This document shows, piece by piece, positions 30,271 through 40,758 of a DNA stretch of 64,000 bases. The position numbers and the translations under genes were made by a program. This DNA comes from Marthasterias glacialis (lineage: Eukaryota; Echinodermata; Asteroidea; Forcipulatida; Asteriidae): contig OU452231.1 of the NCBI GenBank assembly GCA_911728455.2, positions 11,342,078-11,406,077 on the forward strand, in the 5' to 3' direction. Numbering within the stretch: position 1 is the stretch's first letter; each line of letters begins with the position of its first letter. A model generated the notes under the pieces. The model was not told the origin of the DNA, did not search any database, and saw nothing but the letters and a program-made list of their open reading frames with translations.

Positions 30271-32385
30271 CTTCAGCACATATCCAAGTTACTGGACCCT
30301 ACAACAACGTTTTTTAAAATCATTTTGACATTATTTGGCGAGTTAACGCACATTTATGTCCGTAAATTGGGCATTCCACCTAACAAACACGACAAACGTC
30401 CATGTTTTAAAAATTAAACACTTATCATTTAGGTTTACTTAAACCTATCAACTTAATGACCGTCTACAACTCATCCAATTCCTACTTTATTGAACACTTT
30501 TGTAAAATATATTTAAGAAATAATGACAAAACTAACCTGTTCAGTGTTTCCGTGTTTCCAATATTCAATAACATCCCACTTTACACAAACTTCAACGTTC
30601 ATTCTAAAAGAACTTCCGGGCTATTACAATAGCTTTACTTACTTTCTACAATCACATTGAGATTTTTTCTTCTTCATATATATAATATACTTTTCAAAGT
30701 AAGCTTACGACAAAAATTAATACATGTTATTTTCGTGGTAGTAAGGTAGTCTTTTAATAGAAAATAATTGATAAGTTAAACAACTGTGACAATAAAGCTT
30801 CGCGATAGTACAGTAAATCAGAGGGAGTAACAATTTTAAATTAAAGAAATTCTAACTGACATTCCAATCTAACCACGCCAAACAACAATGTGTGAGTCAC
30901 GTGACAGTGACTAATTCCTAAAAAATTGAACATGACTGAGGCGTGGTTTTCTCTTTGGGGGGGGGGGGGTGGCTATACACTCGGTATCGCAGAAGATTGA
31001 GGGTAAAATTTACTGCCGTTTTGAATAGTTATCTTTCGAGTTTTAACGATTCGAGCTTTAAAACTAAATCCCTCCTCACCCTCTTTCTGATTATAAACCT
31101 CATTATCAAGTACTTCCATGGAGGTAGAACCTACTCCTTTACATTGTTTTTTTCTGCCATATAAAATGGTGAAAATTTTACAGGAAAGTGACAAAATATT
31201 TCCTGAGTGTTATATAAGTCACAGCTCAACATTGGTAAGAGGAAAAACAAAAAAGTACACAGATTTACATATAGGCCTACATTATTGTAAAAAGATACTG
31301 ATGGTAGAAAACTTTCCTTTAAATATTTCTGCCTAAAGTGTTCGTTTTTAATAAATAAATGAAATGAGGTCCAAAATTAAAATTTGTACAAAAATGCTGA
31401 ATGTAATTTTACCGTTTCCTCGCAAACGAAACAACGAAATGAGCTGACATTTTCACAGGTTGGTTTTACTACAAACATTTTGATTTGTAGAATGGAAGCA
31501 TTTACAGTCAGTTTACCAATGTTGAGCTGGGGCACGCAACATGCACAATGTGTAATATTTAATTTCGAACTACACTCATCAAATCCCCTTGTAATATTCT
31601 CTTAGTTGTGGAAGTGTTTCGGAGACTGCTAAAAAGTGTATACGAAGTCCTGCGTCGACGAAATAAAATCCTGACGAGTTTATTTCATTAGTGTAGGCTG
31701 TAATCTTGTGAGACCACCCTCCAGTTTCACAGGGCTACATGTGCCTTTGTTTAACAGCTCTTATAATGAATGTCCACTCCTGAGACCCAGTGTCTGTCTG
31801 GGACATTCAAGATTTATGTGTTTCCCAAATAACTGTGCTACCCAAACTGACCGTCCATGTTCTCTTTCAAGATTTAAGTGTTTCTTAAATAACACTGTGG
31901 ATTGCCCCACTGACCATCCAAGTCAGTGACTATAGTTGATTAAATATAGTACTTATGCCCACGTTGGGCTAGCTCGCTCATTCTACTCTTCCCCTGTCTT
32001 TCTACGGCAACACACTTCTATAGTTGAGCTAACTTTGCTTTAGCAAAAATATACTTTGTTATATGAGCCTAAAGTTACTCTTTTCTAACTGTATGATCGT
32101 TATCAACGATTCGGACCACACTCTCCTGTAACTCCCTATACCCGAGCAACATTTCAGTGTTACATAAGTATTAATATTTGCTCGTCCAATTTAATCTGGC
32201 GGCGGTCGTACGGCGATTGGACCGAAGGCTGCTCAAGATAATAATGTGGATTGTGCAACTGTTTAAGGCTTACGATTTCTTGGTCAGGTATGGATTTTTC
32301 TTTTGAAAATTGCAATGCACAGAGACTCTGCTAAATGACAGATTTATATATCTATTGCCGTTTATAGATTATGTAGGCCTATTAT
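30271..32385. other. no gene recognised
   Basis: AT-rich sequence without conserved frames. It holds a G-run near 30957, and TTCAAGATTTA..GTGTTTC appears twice about 62 bp apart near 31808 and 31870. A noncoding first exon of alpha-catenin could lie here but nothing marks it. Confidence 0.5.
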
Positions 32386-32389
32386 TCGC

Positions 32390-32448
32390 CTTGATTTCAA
32401 GGCTGTACGATAGCTTTGCTTAACCATCGCACAGCCTTGAAATCAAGA
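32390..32448. repeat. hairpin with 20-bp arms
   Basis: CCTTGATTTCAAGGCTGT and ACAGCCTTGAAATCAAG lie about 23 bp apart; the loop is CGATAGCTTTGCTTAACCATCG-like and partly self-pairing. Confidence 0.6.
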
Positions 32449-32800
32449 CTATTGTATCAGTGCAGTGATATCCATAATGGGTTTATAAAAACAAAAACTT
32501 GGAGCTTATTATCAATATCACCATGGAGGAAGGAACCATGTCGTCACTTGTGAGTCAGAATGAAAAGACTGAAGCTGAAAAATCACTTTCACACTTACCT
32601 TTTGGATAGCCAAAATAATTCGTGCCCAGGAGACATCTCCAGTCATGCCAGTAGACACAGTATTCTAACATCTTGCGTTCAAGGTCGTTATTATCACCGC
32701 GTTATTATGACAGCTGGGATTGGGGATCGAAAGCACTCCCCCCGGCCCCGTCCATCATCCCCTTTTCGTGCCGGTGATCCCCACCCCATGGCTCATAGTT

Positions 32801-33010
32801 CGTGACTTCTTATTGGTGGCCCTCTCCCACAACACATAGTTAATTATAATATTGGGTTGCGCGCTCCTCTTTTTGTTGCTTTGTATTGGCTATTACGTTG
32901 CGTGCAACCTATGGTCAAGACGAAAAATTATAATATTGGGTTACGCGCTCCTCTTTTCGTGACTTCTAATTGGTTATTAGGACCCTCTGGTCTTGACGAA
33001 TAGGGAGCGC
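32801..33010. repeat. short tandem duplication, about 84-bp and 158-bp spacings
   Basis: AATTATAATATTGGGTTRCG with CGCTCCTCTTTT occurs at about 32843 and 32927. GTGACTTCTWATTGG occurs at about 32801 and 32959. Confidence 0.5.
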
Positions 33011-33045
33011 GCTTCATTGACAGATTGGCCCTTCATTTTTAGGGT

Positions 33046-33600
33046 TATATGGTTTTAGGGTAAAGGTTTAAGGGTTAAGGTAAGGGTTAGGGTATGGGTT
33101 AGGTTTTTAAATTTAATTTAATTTTATTTCATATATTAATTCACATGCTAAAAGAGTTACATCATGATGTTACAAATAGGGTTAGGGTTAGGGTTAACTT
33201 TAAGGTAATTTATTTTTCAATTTATTTTTCTTCATTTCATTTATTAATTTTACAGGCTGAAACATGATATAAAAATAGATATATAAAATTAAAAGGGGTC
33301 AGGGTTAGGGAAAGGGTAATTAGTGTTATAGTTATTATATTTTGTTTTCATTTCATTTATTTATTTCAAAGGATAAAAACAGCTACATCATGATATAAAA
33401 TTAGATACATAAAATAAATAGGGTTAGGGTATGGGTTGGGGTTAAGTTTAGGATTATAATTTTTTATTTCATCTTATTCCATTTCATTTATTAATTTTAC
33501 AGGCTGAAAACAGTAACGTGATATAACAATTGTAAATAAAAAAGGGTAAGGGTTAGGGTTAAGATAAGGGTTAAGATTATGATTATTTCGTATCATTTAT
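33046..33600. repeat. degenerate interstitial telomere-like repeats in a ~120-bp tandem unit
   Basis: Clusters of TTAGGG/TAAGGG/TTAAGGG (about 33046-33110, 33178-33205, 33296-33330, 33418-33455, 33541-33580) alternate with an AT-rich segment carrying TTTCATTTATTAATTTTACA and GGCTGAAAACAG..ATGATATAAAA. About four to five copies. Confidence 0.75.
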
Positions 33601-33785
33601 TAATTTTCACAGTTTGCCAGTGACCTGGAAAAAGATCCAACGGTATCTTTGGCGTTAGTCGAAGTGCTGTGCGAAATTTACTATAGGTTCGGAACCAGCA
33701 TGGGTCCAATCATGATTTAGGTCTAATTACGGCTAAACACGTTAGATTAGATAACGTTGAAAAATATTATCCGACGATTTAATAA

Positions 33786-33932
33786 ATGGAGGATCGGGAG
33801 ATGAAAACCGAGGAATTGAGCGAACGAGTGACGGCGCCAGCGACGCCGAAGAAAGAAAAGAACCCGAACAGAGTAGCAGCGGGTAAAAGGCTCGCCAAGT
33901 ATAATAAAAAGAAAAAAACAAGACCTCTTTAA
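33786..33932 (+). pseudogene. short basic ORF, first gene of a compact unknown cassette
   Basis: 48 codons from ATG at 33786, rich in Glu then Lys/Arg (NPNRVAAGKRLAKYNKKKK near its end). After an A-rich run the sensible frame appears to move to another phase (frame of 34091). There it continues with a clear 20-residue hydrophobic segment at about 33997-34065 and a Lys-rich end at an in-frame TGA (34091-34093), beyond which the same frame stays open to TAA at 34148-34150. It looks like one small single-pass membrane protein gene broken by a frameshift and a nonsense codon. The family is not recognised; the viral or mobile-element origin is inference. Confidence 0.4.
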
Positions 33933-34185
33933 AACAAAAGACGAACCGCCGGTAGAAAAAAAAAGACCCGTCCGATAAAAGCCAGTTTCCAAATGTCTAC
34001 TGGGTATACGCTGGAGTCGGAGCGGCGTTCGTCGCGTTTTTATTTTACGAGTCGTTTAAGAACGGCGCGAAACACGAGGCCAATAAACCTTGAGCAAAAA
34101 TCCCCGAGGTTAACGTTTATAAAAACGAGGGTCTGCTCGATATGGAGTAAAAAAAAAAATAATAATAATATCACCAGAAATAAAT

Positions 34186-34749
34186 ATGAATACGTCGGAT
34201 GTTTTCAATTCTATATATCACGGCGCGGTTGTGGGTGGCACGACCACGTTATATACCATGATTCTAAAAAAAACCCTAAAGTTTCAACCTCCCGAACTCG
34301 ACAAGTTTAAAATCGAAGACTCGTTGAAACTCGGTGGAACGTTGGGGGTTTCCATGATAACCCGAACCTGGCTAATAAAGCAAATCAACGAGTTATTGAG
34401 TCTAGTCGTGGGAAGTAGCGATTGGATAAACGTTTCGGTCGATCGAAAATCCGACCGGCTGTCCCTCGAGATCACGCGTGAAGATAAAAAAATCAAGATG
34501 ACCGAAGGCCTGAAAAAGATGTTAATTTTTAATACGGAGGTCGAGTGGATCCCGTTCGGTGTTATCGAAGGGAGGATAGACGTGCAGCCCGTCAAGTGCC
34601 TATACCTGCATTGCGAGCAACTCAATCGAAACGAGACTTTATTTATGAGAAAAAAGAACCGGCCAAAAGCAGCACGATCCTCGACACCATTCCCATCGCC
34701 GATAAACCGTGGGATGGGTCCGCCTTTTATCAATACGATCCGCCGATAG
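34186..34749 (+). pseudogene. 187-codon ORF of unknown function in compact cassette
   Basis: ATG at 34186 follows an AT-rich leader of about 35 bp after the preceding frame. The first ~155 residues are a mixed-charge protein starting MNTSDVFNSIYHGAVVGGTT, with a central acidic/basic KIEDSLKLGG region. I do not recognise a domain. Around 34640-34660 an A-rich run appears to have shifted the frame: the last part of this ORF is Pro/Arg-rich and implausible, while an overlapping frame (34545-34835) remains open and better composed to its stop at 34833-34835. So the gene is probably broken. GC and codon use are unlike the AT-rich surroundings, which fits an inserted element. Confidence 0.45.
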
Positions 34750-34867
34750 AAAAGAAGCTCGTCGCGGATGTCATTTGGCAATTAAAATTTTCATTAACCA
34801 ACTCGGCGGGAGGAGAAGTTAAAAATAATAAATAACCTATGATATTAAATCTCGTCGTAAAGTAAAT

Positions 34868-34974
34868 ATGAGCATCTTCGGTCCTGGGAAAAAGAATGAA
34901 ACCGAATCCGGCGAAGCGATCAGGAATAGATTTAAAAATAACCCTCGCGTCGGTTCAACAAAAACTCAATGCCT
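34868..34974 (+). pseudogene. 5' fragment of a third ORF, cut off by satellite DNA
   Basis: ATG at 34868, about 33 bp after the previous stop, starts MSIFGPGKKNETESGEAIRN. After about 35 codons the frame runs straight into satellite unit sequence (from about 34972), so the rest of the gene is missing. Function unknown; a glycine/lysine-rich start is all that can be said. Confidence 0.4.
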
Positions 34975-35881
34975 TGAAACCACCAGGGAGCGGGGCTGCT
35001 CCGAATGCGCTTCAAACGCCTGTCTAATGGCACTTTTGTACACGAAGCTGTAACAGAGTGAAAACAAGACTTAGCAACGGCTCTATCTCAAACACAGTAT
35101 TGGCGGGAAACTGACAAGTCTGCTGGAAAGCCCTGCTCATGGGCTTTCCGAAAATGCTGGTCTTGGAGCTGAGGGATAAACAGGGAGGATGCAAGGGAAC
35201 GCGGAGTGAGGACAGCCCGAGCTTGTCCAGTGCATACGGCCATGCTGTGTGTTCGTCAACAATAGCCAAGGCCGCTACGTGTGCTGACCGAAGCCAGCAA
35301 AAAAAAAACAAAAAAAAAAAAACGAAAAAAGAAGTCGGCAGCGCCACGGCCAATAACTCCAGAAATGGCGGGAAACTGGCAAGTCTGACACTCTTGAAAA
35401 GCCCTGCTCATGGGCTTTCCGAAAATGCCGGTCTTGGGGCTGCAGGATAAATAGGGAGGATGCCAGGGACAGCGGAGTGAGGACACCATGAGGATGTCCA
35501 GAGCATACGGCCATGCTGTGTGTTCGTCAACAATAGCCAAAGCCGCTACGTGTTTGCTGGAACTAAGCAAGCAAATAAAGCCGAAAAAAGAAGTCGGCAG
35601 TGCCACGGCCAATAACCAGAAATATTGAGAATTTTCTTGTACCTGCAGTTAGCTGCCATAGTCCTGCATCCGAAAATCTGGTTTTCCACGCCAGCCAGGG
35701 CCATATTCCGCCTTGAAAACACCAGGGAGCGGGGCTGCTCCGAATGTGCTTCAAACGCCCGTCTAATGGAACTTTTGTACACGAAGCTGTAACAGAGTGA
35801 AAACAAGACTTAGCAACGGCTCTATCTCCCAAAGTGTATGCGGGAAAATGACAAGTCTGACACTGTTGGAAAGCCCTGCTC
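34972..35881. repeat. irregular, diverged left edge of the satellite array
   Basis: The first anchors are spaced 270 and 472 bp instead of ~488. Units here carry more differences (CTTGGAGCTGAGGGA, long A-runs at 35299-35320, missing segments) than interior units. This is typical of an array border no longer homogenised. Confidence 0.7.
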
Positions 35882-38800
35882 ATGGGCTTTCCGAACATGC
35901 CGTTCTTAAGGCTGCGGGACAAACAGGGAGGATGCCAGAAACAGTGGAGTGAGGACACCCCAAGGATGTCCAGTGCAAACGGCCATGCTTCGTGTATGTC
36001 AACAATAGCAAAGCCCGGTACATGTGTGCTGGACCAAAGCCAGCAAAAAAAAAACCGCCGAAAAAAGAAGTCGCCAGAGCCACGGCCAATAACTCCAGAA
36101 ATAATGGGGCTAGACAGACATTTCTTGTACCTGCAGGTAGCTGCCATAGTCCTGCATCCGAAAATCTGGTTTTCAACGCCAGCCAGGGCCATCTTCCGCC
36201 TTGAAAACACCAGGGAGCGGGGCTGCTTCGAATGCGCTTCAAACGCCTGTCTAATGGAACTTTTGTACACGAAGCTGTAACAGAGTGAAAAACGAGACTT
36301 AGCAACGGCTCTATCTCCCAAAGTATTGGCGGGAAACTGACAAATCTAACACTGTTGGAAAGCCCTGCTCATGGGCTTTCCGAACATACCGGTCTTGGGG
36401 CTGCGGGGTAAACAGGGAGGATGCCAGGGACAGTGGAGTGAGGACACCCCGAGGATGTCCAGTGCATACGGCCATGCTGTGTGTACGTCAAAAATAGCCA
36501 AGGCCGGTACGTGTGTGCTGGACCGAAGCCAGCAAAAAAAAAAAAACGCCGAAAAAAGAAGTCGCCAGAGCCACGGCCAATAACTCCATAAATAATGGGG
36601 CTAGGGAGAAATTTCTTGTACCTGCAGGTAGCTGCCATAGTCCTGCATCCAAAAATCTGGTTTTCCACTTCAGCCAGGGCCATCTTCCGCCTTGAAAACA
36701 CCAGGGAGCGGGGCTGCTCCGAATGCGCTTCAAACGCCTGTCTAATGGAACTTTTGTACACGAAGCTGTAACAGAGTGAAAACAAGACTTAACAACGGCT
36801 CTATCTCCCAAAGTATTGGCGGGAAACTGACAAGTCTGACACTGTTAGAAAGCCCTGGTCATGGGCTTTTCGAAATAACCGGTCTTGGGTCTGTGGGGTG
36901 AACAGGGAGGATGCCAGGGACAGCGGAGTGAGGACACCCCGAGGATGTCCAGTGCATACGGCCATGCTGTGTGTACGTCAACAATAGCCAAGGCCGGTAC
37001 GTTCGTGCTGGACTGAAGCCAGCAAAAAAAACCCGCCGAAATAAGAAGTCGCCAGAGCCACGGCCAATAACTCCAGAAATAATAGGGCTAGAGAGAAATT
37101 TCTTGTACCTGCAGGTAGCTGCCATAGTCCTGCATCCACAAATCTGGTTTTCCACGCCCGCCAGGGCCATCTTTTGCCTTGAAAATACCAGGGAGCGGGG
37201 CTGCTCCGAATGCGCTTCAAACGCCTGTCTAATGGAACTTTTGTACACGAAGCTGTAACAGAGTGAAAACAAGACTTAGCAACGGCTCTATCTCCCAAAG
37301 TATTGGCGGGAAACTGACAAGTTTGACACTGTTGGAAAGCCCTGCTTATGGGCTTTCTGAAAATACCAATCTTGGGGCTGCGGGGTAAACAGGGAGGATG
37401 CCAAGGACAGCAGAGTGAGGACACCCCAAGGATGTCCAGTGCATACGGCCATGCTGTGTGTACGTCAACAATAGCCAAGGCCGGTAAGTGTGTGCTGGAC
37501 CAAAGCCAGCAAAAAAAAAACGCCGAAAAAAGAAGTCGCCAGAGCCACGGCCAATAACTCCAGAAATAATGGGGCTAGAGAGACATTTCTTGTACCTGCA
37601 GGTAGCTGCCCTAGTCTTGCATCCGAAAATCTGGTTTTCCACGCCAGCCAGTGCCATCTTCCGCCTTGAAAATACCAGGGAGCGGGGCTGCTCCGAATGC
37701 ACTTCAAACGCCTGTCTAATGGAACTTTTGTACACGAAGCTGTAACAAAGTGAAAACAAGACTTAGCAACGGCTCTATCTCCCAAAGTATTGGCGGGAAA
37801 CTGACAAGTCTGACACAGTTGGAAAGCCCTGGTCATGGGCTTTCTGAAAATACCGGTCTTGGGGCTGAGGGGTAAACAGGGAGGATGCCACGGACAGCGG
37901 AGTGAGGACACCCCGAGGATGTCCAGTGCATACGGCCATGCTGTGTGTATGTCAATAATAGCCAAGGCTGGTACGTGTGTGCTGGACCGAAGCCAGCAAA
38001 AAAAAAACGCCGAAAAAAGAAGTCGCCGGAGCCACGGCCAATAACTCCAGAAATAATGGGGCTAGGGAGAAATTTCTTGTACCTGCAGGTAGCTGCCATA
38101 TTCCTGCATCCAAAAATCTGGTTTTCCACGCCCGCCAGGGCCATCTTCCGCCTTGAAAATACCAGGGAGCGGGGCTTCTCCGAATGCGCTTCAAACGCCT
38201 GTCTAATGGAACTTTTTTACACGAAGCTGTAACAGAGTGAAAACAAGACTTAGCAACGGCTCTATCTCCCAAAGTATTGGCGGGAAACTGACAAGTCTGA
38301 CACAGTTGGAAAGCCCTGGTCATGGGCTTTCCGAAAATACCGGTCTTGAGTCTGCAGGGTAAACAGGGAGGATGCCAGGGACAGCGGAGTGAGGACACCC
38401 CGAGGATGTCCAGTGCATACGGCCATGCTGTGTGTACGTCAACAATAGCCAAGGCCGTTACGTGTGTGCTGGACCGAAGCCAGCAAAAAAAAATCGCCGA
38501 AAAAAGAAGTCGCCAGAGCCACGGCCAATAACTCCAGAAATAATGGGGCTAGGGAGAAAATTCTTGTACCTGCAGGTAGCTGCCATATTCCTGCATCCAA
38601 AAATCTGGTTTTCCACGCCCGCCAGGGCCATCTTCCGCCTTGAAAATACCAGGGAGCGGGGCTGCTCCGAATGCGCTTCAAACGCCTGTCTAATGGAACT
38701 TTTGTACACGAAGCTGTAACAGAGTGAAAACAAGACTTAGAAACGGCTCTATCTCCCAAAGTATTGGCGGGAAACTGACAAGTCTGACACAGTTGGAAAG

Positions 38801-40758
38801 CCCTGGTCATGGGCTTTCCGAAAATACCGGTCTTGAGTCTGCGGGGTAAACAGGGAGGATGCCACGGACAGCGGAGTGAGGACACCCCGAGGATGTCCAG
38901 TGCATACGGCCATGCTGTGTGTACGTCAACAATAGCCAAGGCCGGTACGTGTGTGCTGGACCGAAGCCAGCAAAAAAAAATCGCCGAAAAAAGAAGTCGC
39001 CAGAGCCACGGCCAATAACTCCAGAAATAATAGGGCTAGGGAGAAATTTCTTGTACCTGTAGGTAGCTGCCATATTCCTGTATCCAAAAATCTGGTTTTC
39101 CACGCCCGCCAGGGCCATCTTCCGCCTTGAATATACCAGGGAGCGGGGCTGCTCCGAATGCGCTTCAAACGCCTGTCTAATGGAACTTTTGTACACGAAG
39201 CTGTAACAGAGTGAAAACAAGACTTAGCAACGGCTCTATCTCCCAAAGTATTGGCGGGAAACTGACAAGTCTGACACAGTTGGAAAGCCCTGGTCATGGG
39301 CTTTCCGAAAATACCGGTCTTGAGTCTGCGGGGTAAACAGGGAGGATGCCAGGGACAGCGGAGTGAGGACACTCCGAGGATGTCCAGTGCATACGGCCAT
39401 GCTGTGTGTACGTCAATAATAGCCAAGGCCGGTACGTGTGTGCTGGACCGAAGCCAGCAAAAAAAAAAAACGCCGAAAAAAGAAGTCACTAGAGCCACGG
39501 CCAATAACTCCAGAAATAATAGGGCTAGAGAGAAATTTCTTGTACCTGCAGGTAGCTGCCATATTCCTGCATCCAAAAATCTGGTTTTCCACGCCCGCCA
39601 GGGCCATCTTCCGCCTTGAAAATACCAGGGAGCGGGGCTGCTCCGAATGCGCTTCAAACGCCTGTCTAATGGAACTTTTGTACACGAAGCTGTAACAGAG
39701 TGAAAACAAGACTGAGCAACGGCTCTATCTCCCAAAGTATCGGCGGGAAACTGACAAGTCTGACACAGTTGGAAAGCCCTGCACATGGGCTTTCCGAAAA
39801 TACCGGTCTTGAGTCTGCGGGGTAAACAGGGAGGATGCCAGGGACAGCGGAGTGAGGACACCCCGAGGATGTCCAGTGCATACGGCCATGCTGTGTGTAC
39901 GTCAACAATAGCCAAGGCCGGTACGTGTGTGCTGGACCGAAGCCAGCAACAAAAACCGCCGAAATAAGAAGTCGCCAGAGCCACGGCCAATAACTCCAGA
40001 AATAATGGGGCTAGAGAGAAATTTCTTGTACCTGCAGGTAGTTGCCATATTCCTGCATCCAAAAATCTGGTTTTCCACGCCAGCCAGGGCCATCTTCCGC
40101 CTTGAAAACACCAGGGAGCAGGGCTGCTCCGAATGCGCTTCAAACGCCTGTCTAATGGAACTTTTGTACACGAAGCTGTAACAGAGTGAAAACAAGACAT
40201 AGCAACGGCTCTATCTCCCAAATTATTGGCGGGAAACTGACAAGTCTGACACAGTTGGAAAGCCCTGGTCATGGGCTTTCCAAAAATACCGGTCTTGAGT
40301 CTGCGGGGTAAACAGGGAGGATGCCAGGGACAGCGGAGTGAGGACACCCCGAGGATGTCCAGTGCATACGGCCATGCTGTGTGTACGTCAACAATAGCCA
40401 AGGCCGGTACGTGTGTGCTGGACCGAAGCCAGCAAAAACAAAAACGCCGAAATAAGAAGTCGCCAGAGCCACGGCCAATAACTCCAGAAATAATAGGGCT
40501 AGAGAGACATTTCTTGTACCTGCAGGTAGCTGCCATAGTCCTGCATCCGAAAATCTGGTTTTCACCGCCAGCCAGGGCCATCTTCCGCCTTGAAAATACC
40601 AGGGAGTGGGGCTGCTCCGAATGCGCTTCAAACGCCTGTCTAATGGAACTTTTGTACACGAAGCTGTAACAGAGTGAAAACAAGACTTAGCAACGGCTAT
40701 ATCTCCCAAAGTATTGGCGGGAAACTGACAAGTCTGACACAGTTGGAAAGCCCTGGTC

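Noticed and set aside
33747..33992. 81-codon minus-strand frame
   Set aside because: Phe/Arg-rich antisense of the A/G-rich cassette ORF on the plus strand.
34284..34781. 165-codon minus-strand frame opposite the cassette ORF
   Set aside because: It is the antisense shadow of the plus-strand ORF at 34186, with no better composition.
36500..36560. Pol III gene ending in the T-tract of the minus strand
   Set aside because: The T-run could terminate Pol III, but no A-box/B-box pair is visible before it.
36600..36720. U1 snRNA-like gene in each satellite unit
   Set aside because: TACCTGCAGG and GGTTTTCC..C..CAGGGC faintly recall U1, but order and spacing do not hold and there is no Sm site or promoter element.
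38926..40683. 585-codon minus-strand open frame
   Set aside because: It spans more than three satellite units and switches between two frames of the same unit as A-tract length changes. No domain, no unique start; a by-product of a repeat with open frames.
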